From Streptomyces parvus (GTDB lineage Bacteria; Actinomycetota; Actinomycetes; Streptomycetales; Streptomycetaceae): a stretch of 64,000 nucleotides of DNA. This document shows, in pieces, positions 50,581 to 59,117 of the stretch. Location: NCBI RefSeq assembly GCF_032121415.1, contig NZ_CP135079.1, positions 6,758,001-6,822,000 on the forward strand, written 5' to 3'. Both the position numbers and the translations under genes were made by a program. Numbering within the stretch: the first letter of the stretch is position 1; every line of letters starts with the position of its first letter. The notes below the pieces were generated by a model. It did not search any database and had not been told where the DNA came from. It saw nothing but the letters and a program-made list of their open reading frames with translations.

Positions 50581-51474
50581 ATGACGATCCATCGAGCCGT
50601 CGTCGCCCGAGTGCAGCCGCTCACCCCGAGCATGACCCGCATCACCCTCCACGGAGAGGGCCTTGCCGGCTTCCGGACCACCGGGGTCGGCGACGAGTAC
50701 GTGCGGATCTTCCTCCCGCACGGCCCGGACCGCACCGACGTCTCCCTGCCCCGGACCACCGAGCGGGGCGGTTGGGAGACCCCCGAGGGCCACCCCGTCG
50801 CGCCGATGCGCACGTACACGATCCGCGCCGTGCGCCCGGAGGCGGGCGAGGTCGACATCGACTTCGTACTGCACGAGGGCGGTGTGGCATCCGGCTGGGC
50901 CGCCGGGGCGCGCCCCGGCGACGTGGTGGGTGTCAACGACCCCACCGGGCTCTACAGCCCTCCGGACGATCTCTCCTGGCAGGTGCTGGTCGCCGACCAG
51001 ACCGGTCTGCCCGCCGCCGCCCGGCTGCTGGAGAACACCCCGGAGCATGTCCGGACCCGGGTGGTCCTGGAGGCGCCCGCCCCTTCGGCCGTGCTGCCGC
51101 TGCGCGAGCCGGCCGACTCCAAGGTGACCTGGACCTACGGTGGAAACGGCCACGGCCCGAGCCGTCTGGCCGACCTGGTCGCCGCCGCCGTGCCGCCCGG
51201 CGCGGACCTCGCGGGCGGGTACGTCTGGGTGGCCGGGGAGACCAACGCCCTGCGCGCCGTGCGCCGCTACCTCCGGCGCGAACTGGGGCTCCCGGCCGAG
51301 CGCTTCAAGGTCGTCGGCTACTGGATCCCGAACTCCGACACCTGGTCCGAGCGGTACGAAGCGCTGCCCGACACCGTGCGCTCCGAGCTGGAGGCCCTCT
51401 GGGACAACCCGGTCGGCGATTCCGAGGACCGGACCATCCGCTACGAGGCCCGCCTCAGCGACCTCGGCCTCTGA
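50581..51474 (+). CDS. Siderophore-interacting protein (FAD ferric-siderophore reductase)
   Basis: 297 aa. SIP family: FAD-binding barrel with APMRTYTIRAVRPEAGEVDI (R-x-Y-T), then HEGGVASGWAAGARPGD, GYVWVAGETNALRAVRRYLR, and KVVGYWIPNSD near the end. Reduces ferric siderophores in the cytosol to release iron. Start ATG 50581 (GAAGGGG 9 nt upstream); a GTG two codons earlier is possible. The iron box 70 bp upstream indicates derepression under iron limitation. Confidence 0.9.
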   Translation: MTIHRAVVARVQPLTPSMTRITLHGEGLAGFRTTGVGDEYVRIFLPHGPDRTDVSLPRTTERGGWETPEGHPVAPMRTYTIRAVRPEAGEVDIDFVLHEGGVASGWAAGARPGDVVGVNDPTGLYSPPDDLSWQVLVADQTGLPAAARLLENTPEHVRTRVVLEAPAPSAVLPLREPADSKVTWTYGGNGHGPSRLADLVAAAVPPGADLAGGYVWVAGETNALRAVRRYLRRELGLPAERFKVVGYWIPNSDTWSERYEALPDTVRSELEALWDNPVGDSEDRTIRYEARLSDLGL

Positions 51475-51577
51475 CCTCCCCCCCTCGATACGGTCGGCAT
51501 ATCCCCAGGGAAGCGCGTGAGTTGGGGAATCCGGTGAGTCGACCGCGAGTGGGTGGGTAAGGTCGTTACCGATCAAG

Positions 51578-51596
51578 TAAAGGTAGCCTTGCCTAA
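51578..51596 (+). promoter_or_regulatory. Iron-box-like site upstream of MbtH
   Basis: TAAAGGTAGCCTTGCCTAA; its complement begins TTAGGCAAGGCTACC, matching the left half and core of the DmdR iron box but with a 1-bp shorter right half. Lies 17 bp before the MbtH GTG and its ribosome site. Confidence 0.6.
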
Positions 51597-51612
51597 AACT
51601 GTGGAGGATGCG

Positions 51613-51831
51613 GTGAGCAATCCGTTCGAGGACGAGGACGGCGTCTACCTGGTGCTCGTCAACGACGAGGGGCAGCATTCGTTGTGGCCGGCGTTCGCCG
51701 ACGTGCCCTCCGGATGGACCGTGGCGCACCCGGAGGACACCCGTCAGGCCTGCCTGGACTATGTCGAGCAGAACTGGACCGACCTGCGGCCCAAGAGCCT
51801 GATCGAGAGCATGGCGGCCGACCCCGCCTGA
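51613..51831 (+). CDS. MbtH-like protein (orphan)
   Basis: 72 aa. Canonical MbtH signature: [33 protein letters not shown], and [16 protein letters not shown]. MbtH proteins bind and activate adenylation domains of NRPSs. GTG start with GGAGG 5 nt upstream. No NRPS gene is in the window, so it is an orphan at least locally. The iron-box-like site and the adjacent SIP gene suggest it serves a siderophore NRPS encoded elsewhere. A hairpin terminator follows. Confidence 0.95.
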   Translation: MSNPFEDEDGVYLVLVNDEGQHSLWPAFADVPSGWTVAHPEDTRQACLDYVEQNWTDLRPKSLIESMAADPA

Positions 51832-51863
51832 GACCCGACACAGGACTGGCCCCGCCTGCCCGA

Positions 51864-51890
51864 TGATCCCGCACCCCGTGTGCGGGATCA
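51864..51890 (+). terminator. Terminator after MbtH
   Basis: TGATCCCGCA (51864-51873) and TGCGGGATCA (51881-51890), perfect 10-bp stem, 7-nt loop. Confidence 0.75.
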
Positions 51891-51981
51891 CCGGCGTGCT
51901 CGCGTCACCGGTACGGGACAGGCCCTAGGCTGCGACCCGGCACCGGCACCGGCCCCGACGGATTCAGGAGCACACCCCCGC

Positions 51982-52539
51982 ATGAACCACCCCGTCCGCG
52001 CTTTCCCCTTCCCCGACGCGCTGAGCGCCGACGCTTCCCCCGCGCCGCACCCCCTGCTGGCCCCGGTGACCGGATTCCTCGGCACCTGGCGGGGCACGGG
52101 GAGCGGCGGGTATCCGACGCTGGAGGCGGACTTCACGTACGCGCAGGAAGTCACGTTCAGCCACGACGGGCGGCCCTTCCTCGCGTACGAGGCCCGGGCC
52201 TGGCTGCTCGACGCGGACGGGAAGCCGCTGCGTCCGTCCGCCCGGGAGACCGGCTGGTGGCGGCTGCAACCGGACGGCCGCGTGGAAGCCCTGATCACCC
52301 AGCCCACCGGCATCGCGGAGATCCTGTCCGGCCACGCCCGCGACGGCGCCGTCGACCTCGCCACCGAACAGGTCTCCCTCGCCCCCACCGCCAAGGAGGT
52401 CGACGCCACCCGCCGCCGCTACGCCCTGGCGGATCCGGACACGCTCGCCTTCGTCCACGACCTCGCCGCCGTCGGCCGCCCGCTCCAGCACCACCTGTCG
52501 GCCGACCTCCGCCGAACAGCGCCCGGACAGGGCGGGTAG
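51982..52539 (+). CDS. Nitrobindin-like heme-binding beta-barrel protein
   Basis: 185 aa. The hallmark [20 protein letters not shown] (G-x-W-x-G-x-G-x-G-x-Y-P-T) near residue 33 and a C-terminal [11 protein letters not shown] carrying the heme-ligand His define the nitrobindin/THAP4-C family (FABP-like). Binds ferric heme; isomerises peroxynitrite or handles NO. Start ATG 51982 with CAGGAG ~11 nt upstream. Single gene. Confidence 0.9.
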   Translation: MNHPVRAFPFPDALSADASPAPHPLLAPVTGFLGTWRGTGSGGYPTLEADFTYAQEVTFSHDGRPFLAYEARAWLLDADGKPLRPSARETGWWRLQPDGRVEALITQPTGIAEILSGHARDGAVDLATEQVSLAPTAKEVDATRRRYALADPDTLAFVHDLAAVGRPLQHHLSADLRRTAPGQGG

Positions 52540-52626
52540 TTGCCGGAGCGTGACCGAAACGGCGGCATGGCGGAGGGGCCACGGGGCAGGTGGACGGGAA
52601 GCCAGGAGAACAGGAGCACCTTCCCG

Positions 52627-53055
52627 ATGTCCCTTCCCTCGTACCCGGATTCCCCGTACTCGGCACCGCCCGCGGCCGGTCACGACTCCTACGGCGGTCA
52701 GCCGCCCGCCCGGACGAACGGCTTCGCCGTCGCCGCCCTGGTGCTCGGTCTCCTCGCCTGCCTGTTCTTCTGGACCGTCGTCGGTGGACTGCTCCTCGGC
52801 CTGCTCGCCGTCGTCTTCGGCATCATCGCCGCCCTCCGCACCCGCCAGGGCCGCGCACCACGCCGCGTGATGGCCATCGTCGGCGCGGCCTTCGGCGCTC
52901 TGGGGCTCATCGGCTCGGCGATCGTCCTCGTGGTGGCCGTCTCCGTGTTCGACTCCCAGGAGTTCAAGGACTTCGAGACCTGTATGGACCGGGCCAACGG
53001 GCAGGCCGCCGAGGACCGGTGCACGGAGGACTTCATCGACGAACTGAGCAACTGA
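52627..53055 (+). CDS. DUF4190 small membrane protein
   Basis: 142 aa. Pro/Ser/Tyr-rich N-terminus (~1-28), then N-G-F-A-V-A-A-L-V-L-G beginning a pair of membrane helices (~32-68 and ~84-108) separated by a basic loop RTRQGRAPRRV, and an outside tail with two cysteines (FETCMDRANG, DRCTED). The layout is DUF4190. Function unknown; possibly envelope-associated. GGAG lies ~12 nt before the ATG. Confidence 0.82.
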   Translation: MSLPSYPDSPYSAPPAAGHDSYGGQPPARTNGFAVAALVLGLLACLFFWTVVGGLLLGLLAVVFGIIAALRTRQGRAPRRVMAIVGAAFGALGLIGSAIVLVVAVSVFDSQEFKDFETCMDRANGQAAEDRCTEDFIDELSN

Positions 53056-53115
53056 CCGGTCCCGAAGGAGCCGTACGCCGCCGCCCCCGCGAGGGCGGCG
53101 GCGTACGCTCGGCCC

Positions 53116-53502
53116 ATGGTGCATGTACTGGGCAGCAGGATCCTCCTCCACCCCACCGACCCCGACCGTTCCCGCGCCTTCTACGGCGACGCCCTGGGCC
53201 TCGCCGTCTACCGGGAGTTCGGTACAGGCCCCGAGCGCGGCACGGTCTACTTCCTCGGCGGCGGATTCCTGGAGGTCTCCGGCCGGGGTGAGGAGCCGCC
53301 CTCGTCGGCCGTACAATTCTGGCTCCAGGTCGACGACGCCGAGGCCGCCCACGAGGAACTGCGGGGGAGGGGCGTCACCGTCCTGCGACCCCCGAAACGC
53401 GAGCCCTGGGGACTGGTCGAGATGTGGATCGAGGACCCCGACGGCGTGCGGATCGCCGTCGTCGAGGTGCCCGACGACCACCCCCTGCGCCACCGGCCCT
53501 GA
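53116..53502 (+). CDS. VOC/glyoxalase-family protein
   Basis: 128 aa. MVHVLGSRILLHPTDPDRSR then AFYGDALGLAVYREFG, FWLQVDDAEAAHEELRGRG, EPWGLVEMWIEDPDGVRIAV: two beta-alpha-beta-beta-beta units with a terminal E-D-P-D-G motif. TACGCT (53104-53109) is exactly 6 nt before the ATG and no ribosome site is present, so the mRNA is probably leaderless. Substrate unknown. Confidence 0.85.
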   Translation: MVHVLGSRILLHPTDPDRSRAFYGDALGLAVYREFGTGPERGTVYFLGGGFLEVSGRGEEPPSSAVQFWLQVDDAEAAHEELRGRGVTVLRPPKREPWGLVEMWIEDPDGVRIAVVEVPDDHPLRHRP

Positions 53503-53669
53503 CCGGCGATCTCCGCACATCAGTCCACTCCCGCCCGGCACCGCACCGCCGGTTGCACGCGCACCGGGTGTTTGCCACGGTGTGGGTGGGTAGGCGGCCC
53601 GGTAATCACCGGGTGGCCTCGCCCGTTGGACCGTCCGCAATGGAGCACCGAGCAGATAGGGAGGGTTCG

Positions 53670-53747
53670 ATGTCCTCGAAGCGACGTCGTAAGAAGAAGG
53701 CCCGCCGCAAGAACGCCGCGAACCACGGCAGGCGGCCGCAGAGCTGA
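53670..53747 (+). CDS. bL37-like ribosomal microprotein
   Basis: 25 aa: MSSKRRRKKKARRKNAANHG then RRPQS. Extremely basic, with the K-x-A-N-H-G-x-R-P ending of the actinobacterial ribosomal protein bL37. Strong ribosome site GGGAGGG ~6 nt before the ATG and a perfect 20-bp terminator directly after, which supports a real gene despite its size. The C-terminal Q-S instead of the usual N-A/N-S suggests a divergent paralogue (inference). Confidence 0.7.
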   Translation: MSSKRRRKKKARRKNAANHGRRPQS

Positions 53748-53752
53748 GACGA

Positions 53753-53796
53753 CGCCGCGGCCCCGCCGGACTTCTGAGTCCGGCGGGGCCGCGGCG
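53753..53796 (+). terminator. Terminator after the bL37-like gene
   Basis: CGCCGCGGCCCCGCCGGACT (53753-53772) pairs perfectly with 53777-53796 across TCTG, followed by GTTT. Confidence 0.85.
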
Positions 53797-53865
53797 GTTT
53801 CCGTGGGCCGGGGGAGGGCCGTGCGGAACTCGGGTCCACCTCCTGATGCCCGGTGGGCGCCCGGT

Positions 53866-54801
53866 TCACACCCCAAGCGGGGCCGTGGGTTCCGTTCCCG
53901 CCCTGGCGCAGACCGAGGCGGCCGTCGCGGCCGCGTATTCCAGCATCGCACGCGCCTCCGTGCGGGACAGCTCGGTCCGCCACCCGGTCTCCGACCCGAG
54001 CCAGGCCAGCATCCCCGCCATGAACGCGTCACCCGCGCCGATGGTGTTCACCACCCGTACCGCAAGGGCGGGGACGGAGACGGCCGGGGCGTCCTGGACG
54101 TACGCGGTGGCGCCCCGCGCACCCCGGGTCAGCACCACCAGCCGCCCCTGCCCGGCGAGCCTCCGGCAGCTCGCCTCAGGCTCCGCGTCCGGCCACAACC
54201 GCACCAGATCCTCGTCGCTCGCCTTCACGACCCGCGCGAGCGCGCACAGCTCGCGCAGCCGCTCCAGGCTCCGTACGGGGTCCAGGGTGCGGTCCTCGCG
54301 CACGTTGGGGTCCACAGCGAGCACACCGCCGTGCGCCGCCCGCGCGGTGGCGGCCACGACCTCCGCCGCCGGCTCGACGACCGCGGCGAGCCCGCCCACG
54401 TACACCGCGCCGAAACGCGTCGCCTCCGCCGTGCGGTCGGGCAGCGCGAAGGTCGCCGTGTCCCCGAGATGAAAGCGGTACGTGTTCCCGTGGTCACCCG
54501 GGTCGGCCACCGCGAGCGCGGTGGGCAGCGGCGGGCGGGCGCTCAGCGAGAGATCGACGCCCGCCCCGGTCAGCCACGCCTCGATGCGGCTCCCGAAGGC
54601 GTCGTCGCCGAGCCCGCCCACGAAGGACGGCCGCCCGCCGAGACGGGCCAGACCCACCGCGACGTTCGCCGGAGCACCGCCCGGCTGGGCCACCCGGACC
54701 GCGATGTCCTCGTCGGCCGGCACCAGATCCACCAGCGCCTCGCCGAGCACGAGGACCGAGCCCGGGTCCCGGCCGGGACCCGGGGGCGAGGTGTCCGTCA
54801 C
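53866..54801 (-). CDS. PfkB-family carbohydrate kinase (fructokinase-like)
   Basis: 311 aa ribokinase-fold kinase. N-terminal VLVLGEALVDLVPADEDIAV, GGAPANVAVGLARLG (substrate-binding), and C-terminal NTIGAGDAFMAGML with catalytic Asp in GAGD. Phosphorylates a ketose, most likely fructose or a related sugar produced by the dehydrogenase upstream. Last gene of the five-gene polyol operon; GTG start overlaps the dehydrogenase stop by 4 bp. Confidence 0.9.
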   Translation of the reverse strand: MTDTSPPGPGRDPGSVLVLGEALVDLVPADEDIAVRVAQPGGAPANVAVGLARLGGRPSFVGGLGDDAFGSRIEAWLTGAGVDLSLSARPPLPTALAVADPGDHGNTYRFHLGDTATFALPDRTAEATRFGAVYVGGLAAVVEPAAEVVAATARAAHGGVLAVDPNVREDRTLDPVRSLERLRELCALARVVKASDEDLVRLWPDAEPEASCRRLAGQGRLVVLTRGARGATAYVQDAPAVSVPALAVRVVNTIGAGDAFMAGMLAWLGSETGWRTELSRTEARAMLEYAAATAASVCARAGTEPTAPLGV

Positions 54802-55787
54802 GGCTCCACCACGATCTTGCGGCCGATCCCCGCCTGGAAGCGCTCGATCGCCTGCGGGTACTGCTCCAGCGGCAGCCGGTCGCTGATGAACACCGACGCG
54901 TCCAGCACCCCGCTCGCGAAGAGCGCCGCGGCCCGCTCGTAACTGTGCAGGACCGCCATCGACCCGGTGATGGTGATCTCCTGGTTGTAGATCCTGTACG
55001 GCTCGATCACCGCGGTCGTCGCATAGTCCGAGACGCCGAACTGGAGGAACGTCCCGCCCTTGGCGACCCTTCCCAGCCCGTCCTGGATCGCGGCGGCGTT
55101 GCCGGTGGCGTCGATGACGACGTCCCAGCCGCCCGGGCGGTCCAGCTCCTCGGCGCGGGCCGCCGAGCCGGTGCAGCCGAGCGTCGTCGCGGTGGCCAGG
55201 CGCTGGGGATTGACGTCCAGCATGTCCACCGACGCCGCGCCGGTGCGCTTGGCCAGCTCCAGCATCATCAGCCCCATGGTCCCGGACCCGTAGATCAGCA
55301 CCTGGGCCCCGAGGTTGCCGTTCAGGACGTCGTAGCCGCGCACCGCGCAGGACAGCGGCTCGATCAGGGCCGCGTCCCGGACGTCGATGTGCTCCGGCAG
55401 GCGTACGCAGTTGGCGACGGGCGCCACCGCGTACTCGGCCGCGCCCCCGGGCACGGTGACGCCGATCGCCGCCCAGTTGTCGCAGAGGTTGCCCCGGCCG
55501 GAGCGGCAGTAGCGGCACTCGTGACAGTGCAGCGAGGGGTCCACGGCCACCTTGTCGCCGACGGACAGCTCGGTGACGTCCGCACCCAGGCCCACGACCT
55601 CCCCGGCGAACTCATGACCCGGCACGATCGGCAGCGTCGGCGCGAACTCGCCCTGGAGGATGTGGAGATCGGTCCCGCACAGCCCGCACGACGCCACCTT
55701 GACGACCACGTCACGCGGGCCGGGCGTGGGGTCCGGGACGGTGGTCACGGAGACCTTGCCGACGGCTTCGACGATGGCTGCCCTCAT
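54798..55787 (-). CDS. Zinc-dependent polyol dehydrogenase
   Basis: 329 aa MDR-family dehydrogenase. Catalytic zinc site C37 (GLCGTD), H58-E59 (VPGHEFAGEV); structural zinc cysteines C88, C91, C94, C102 (CHECRYCRSGRGNLC). NAD(H) fold VLIYGSGTMGLMMLELAK. Resembles sorbitol/L-arabinitol-type dehydrogenases that oxidise a polyol to a ketose. Between a sugar importer and a PfkB kinase, completing uptake, oxidation, phosphorylation. ATGA overlaps on both sides. Confidence 0.9.
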   Translation of the reverse strand: MRAAIVEAVGKVSVTTVPDPTPGPRDVVVKVASCGLCGTDLHILQGEFAPTLPIVPGHEFAGEVVGLGADVTELSVGDKVAVDPSLHCHECRYCRSGRGNLCDNWAAIGVTVPGGAAEYAVAPVANCVRLPEHIDVRDAALIEPLSCAVRGYDVLNGNLGAQVLIYGSGTMGLMMLELAKRTGAASVDMLDVNPQRLATATTLGCTGSAARAEELDRPGGWDVVIDATGNAAAIQDGLGRVAKGGTFLQFGVSDYATTAVIEPYRIYNQEITITGSMAVLHSYERAAALFASGVLDASVFISDRLPLEQYPQAIERFQAGIGRKIVVEP

Positions 55788-56668
55788 TTGACTGCTCCCA
55801 GCGAGAGGCCCTGGACGAGTTTGTCCTGGGCGGCGTAGCCGGCGACGAGCACCGGCAGGGACACGACCACGGACGCCGCGCACAGCTGGGCGAGGAAGAG
55901 ACCCTGGCTGGTGACGAAGGTGGTCAGATGGACGGGGGCGGTCCCGGCGACCACGCCGGTCAGCACCCGTGCGAACAACAGCTCGTTCCAGCTGAAGATG
56001 AAGCAGATCAGGGCGGTCGCGGCGATCCCGGGACCGGCGACCGGGGCGACGACCCGGCGCAGCACCGTCGGCAGCCGGGCCCCGTCGACCTGCGCAGCCT
56101 CGATGATGGAGACGGGCACGTCCGCGAGGAAGGACTGCATCATCCACACCGCGATCGGCAGGTTCATCGAGGTGTAGAGCAGGACCAGCAGCCAGATGTT
56201 GTCCAGCAGCCCCGTGTTCTTCGCGAACAGGTACACCGGCAGCAGCCCGGCGACCACCGGGAGCATCTTGGTGGACAGGAAGAAGAACATCACGTCCGTC
56301 CACTTGCGCACCCGCCGGATGGACAGCGCGTACGCGGCGGGCAGCGCGAGCAGCAGCACCAGCACGGTCGAGAAGAACGAGGCCGCCAGCGAGTTGACCA
56401 GCGGGGGCCACGGGGTCGGGCCGCCCCCGCCGCCGAAGAACGTGCGGTAGCCGTCCAGGGTCAGGGCGGCGGCGAGCGACGGCGGGTTGGTCGCCGCGTC
56501 GGCCTCCGCGTGGAAGGACGTCAGTACCATCCACAGGGCCGGCAGGCAGAAGCCGATGCCCACGACCCAGGCGACCACGCCCAGGGCCGCGGAACGCCGA
56601 CGGGCTTTGCGCTCGGGCCCGTTGGCGGACGACATGGCGGACGGGGAAGTCGCGGTCGAGGCGCTCAT
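55784..56668 (-). CDS. Carbohydrate ABC transporter permease (MalG-like)
   Basis: 294 aa, six membrane segments, CUT1 family. EAA loop PVSIIEAAQVDGARLPTVLRRVVAPV near residue 190 and short cytoplasmic N-terminus. Overlaps its neighbours by 4 bp. Forms a channel with the next upstream permease. Confidence 0.9.
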   Translation of the reverse strand: MSASTATSPSAMSSANGPERKARRRSAALGVVAWVVGIGFCLPALWMVLTSFHAEADAATNPPSLAAALTLDGYRTFFGGGGGPTPWPPLVNSLAASFFSTVLVLLLALPAAYALSIRRVRKWTDVMFFFLSTKMLPVVAGLLPVYLFAKNTGLLDNIWLLVLLYTSMNLPIAVWMMQSFLADVPVSIIEAAQVDGARLPTVLRRVVAPVAGPGIAATALICFIFSWNELLFARVLTGVVAGTAPVHLTTFVTSQGLFLAQLCAASVVVSLPVLVAGYAAQDKLVQGLSLGAVK

Positions 56669-57630
56669 GCGCGGCTCGCCTCCTCACGGAAGAGGGAGGA
56701 GACCACCCGGAGCGCGAAGGTGGCGATGATGATCGTGCCGATCACCACGACCACGCCCGCCGCCGACGCCAGCCCGTACTCATGGGCCCGGTAGAAGGTC
56801 TCGTAGACGGTGTACGGGAGGTTGGCGGTGCCCAGACCGCCGGAGGTGATCGTGAACACCGCGTCGAAGTTCTGCACGATGTACACCGACCCGAGCAGGA
56901 TGCCGAGTTCGAGGTAGCGGCGCAGATGCGGCAGGGTCAGATGGCGGAATATCTGCCAGGGGCCGGCCCCGTCGAGCCGCGCGGCCTCGATGATCTCGGC
57001 GGGCCGGCTCTGCAGCCCGGCCAGCAGGATCAGCATCATGAACGGCGTCCACTGCCACACGAGCGACGCTTCGATGGCGATCAGCGGCATCTCGGACGTC
57101 CACTCCGGCTGCGCGATCGACTCGATGCCGAACAGCTCGCCGAACCAGGTGAGTACGCCGTTGAACAGCCCGTACTCGGGGTTGTAGAGCGCGTGCTTCC
57201 ACAGCAGCGCGGCGGAGACCGGCACCAGCAGGAACGGGGTGATCAGCAGGGTGCGCACGAACCCCCGGCCGAAGAAGGTGCGGTCCAGGAGCAGCGCGAA
57301 GACGAGCCCCAGCACGACGCTGACGATCACGACCGTCGCGGTCAGGACGACGGTCGTCACGACCGATTCGCGCAACGCCTCGTCGGTGAAGACGGACGCG
57401 TAGTTGGACAGGCCGGTGAAGTGGCGCTTCTCCGGCTTGAGGGAGTTCCAGTCGAAGAGCGAGATCACCAGGGTTGCCACGAAAGGCAGTTGGGTGACGG
57501 CGATCAGGAAGATCAGCGCGGGCAGCAGGGGCGCGCGGGTCGCCCACGCGCGCCGTCGGTCACCGCCGCCCGGCTTCTTCACCGGAGCCTGCGGGGAGGC
57601 CGTGGTCTCTCTCGTTGCGGTGACGGTCAT
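56665..57630 (-). CDS. Carbohydrate ABC transporter permease (MalF-like)
   Basis: 321 aa, six membrane segments. Starts with a basic Pro-rich cytoplasmic stretch, then PLLPALIFLIAVTQLPFVAT, and EAA loop AEIIEAARLDGAGPWQIF. SmoF/MalF-type CUT1 permease for polyols or oligosaccharides. No ATPase gene in the operon, so the shared Streptomyces ATPase MsiK is the expected partner (established for several CUT1 systems). Confidence 0.9.
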   Translation of the reverse strand: MTVTATRETTASPQAPVKKPGGGDRRRAWATRAPLLPALIFLIAVTQLPFVATLVISLFDWNSLKPEKRHFTGLSNYASVFTDEALRESVVTTVVLTATVVIVSVVLGLVFALLLDRTFFGRGFVRTLLITPFLLVPVSAALLWKHALYNPEYGLFNGVLTWFGELFGIESIAQPEWTSEMPLIAIEASLVWQWTPFMMLILLAGLQSRPAEIIEAARLDGAGPWQIFRHLTLPHLRRYLELGILLGSVYIVQNFDAVFTITSGGLGTANLPYTVYETFYRAHEYGLASAAGVVVVIGTIIIATFALRVVSSLFREEASRA

Positions 57631-58994
57631 CGGTACTCCTCCGCGACCTTCTCGGCCAGCTTCTGGGAGGCCGCGAGCGCGGCGTCCACCGACTGGCGGC
57701 CGGCGATGGCGGCGCTGATCTCCTGTGCCACCCGGGTGCCCAGATCGGTGAATTCCGGTACGCCGACGAACTGGATGCCCGCCGTCGGGCGGGGCTGGGT
57801 GCCCGGGTTCTTCGGGTCGGCCTCGGAGATCGCCCGCTCGGTGACATCGGCGAACGCCCCCGCCTCCGCCCGGTAGTCGGGGTTGGCATAGGTGGAAGCC
57901 CGTTTGCCCGCGGGGACGTTGGACCAGCCGCTGGTGGCGCCGACGAGCTCCTCGTACTCCTTGCTGGAGGCCCAGGAGACGAACTTCCAGGCGTCGTCGG
58001 ACTTCTTGGACGCCTTCTGCAGGCCCCAGGCCCAGGTGTAGAGCCAGCCGGAGCTCTTGGTCCGCTCCACCGGGGCGGGGACGTACCCGATCTTCCCCTT
58101 CACCGGGGAGTCCTTCGCCTCCAGGGACCCGGCGCCCGCCGTGGCGTCGTACCACATGGCGGTCTTTCCCTGCGTCATGTTGTTCAGGCACTCCGCGTAC
58201 CCGGACTGCGGGGCGCCCAGCTCTCCGTGCTCACGCACGAGATCGACGTAGAACTTCGTCGCCTTCTTGAACTCCGGTGCGGTCAGCTGCGGTTCCCAGT
58301 CCTCGGTGAACCAGGTCCCGCCCATCGTGTTGACGACGGTGGTCAGCGGGGCGATGACCTCGCCCCAGCCCGGCAGGCCGCGCAGACAGATGCCCTTCAT
58401 CCCGCGCTCCGCGCCGTCCGTCCGCTCCGCGAGCTTCGCCACCTCCTCCCAGGTCGGCTTCTCGGGCATGGTCAGGCCCTGTTTCTCGAAGACGTCCTTG
58501 CGGTACATCAGGAAGGACGACTCGCCGTAGAAGGGCTGGGCGTAGAGCTTGCCGTCCTCGGCGGTCAACGAGTCCCGCAGCGGCCCCAGGATGTCCTCCT
58601 GGTCGAACGCGGTGTCGGCCTTCGCATAGTCGTCGAGCGGGTGCAGCCACCCGTTCTTCGCGAAGAACGGCAGCTCGAAGTTGCTGATGGTGGCGACGTC
58701 GTACTGACCGGCCTGGTTGGAGAAGTCCTGGCTGATCTTGTCCCGTACGTCGTTCTCGGGCAGCACCGTGAAGTGGACCTTGATGCCGGTCTCCTCCGTG
58801 AAGTGCTTCGCGGTGAGTTTCTGCAGCTCGACCATCTGCGGGTTGTTCACCATCAGTACGTTCAGCGCGTCACCGCCCCCGAAGGAGGTCCCGCCCGCTC
58901 CGGCGCAGCCGGTGGCTAGGAGGGCCAGTGCGGCGGTCACGGCACACGTCCGTCCCCGCATACGTGGTCGGCGGCGGCGTCCTGGGTGAGGCAT
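57627..58994 (-). CDS. Polyol-type ABC transporter substrate-binding lipoprotein
   Basis: 455 aa family-1 solute-binding protein. Basic N-terminus, hydrophobic core, lipobox L-A-T-G-C30. LNVLMVNNPQMVELQKLTAK and the QYDVATISNFELPFFAKNGW region resemble SmoE/mannitol-sorbitol binding proteins. AGGAGC precedes the ATG; a second ATG (residue 12) is possible. First gene of the operon, 123 bp after the DeoR regulator gene, whose product probably controls it. Confidence 0.9.
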   Translation of the reverse strand: MPHPGRRRRPRMRGRTCAVTAALALLATGCAGAGGTSFGGGDALNVLMVNNPQMVELQKLTAKHFTEETGIKVHFTVLPENDVRDKISQDFSNQAGQYDVATISNFELPFFAKNGWLHPLDDYAKADTAFDQEDILGPLRDSLTAEDGKLYAQPFYGESSFLMYRKDVFEKQGLTMPEKPTWEEVAKLAERTDGAERGMKGICLRGLPGWGEVIAPLTTVVNTMGGTWFTEDWEPQLTAPEFKKATKFYVDLVREHGELGAPQSGYAECLNNMTQGKTAMWYDATAGAGSLEAKDSPVKGKIGYVPAPVERTKSSGWLYTWAWGLQKASKKSDDAWKFVSWASSKEYEELVGATSGWSNVPAGKRASTYANPDYRAEAGAFADVTERAISEADPKNPGTQPRPTAGIQFVGVPEFTDLGTRVAQEISAAIAGRQSVDAALAASQKLAEKVAEEYR

Positions 58995-59117
58995 AGGGGC
59001 TCCTGATCAGTCGTAGCGGCTCGGTGATCGGGTGGGGGCGGGCATGGCGGACCACGCCCCGGCGGGTGGGGGAGTGGAGGGGGGTACGGGCGCCCTGCGG
59101 GCGGAGAGCGGGGGCGG

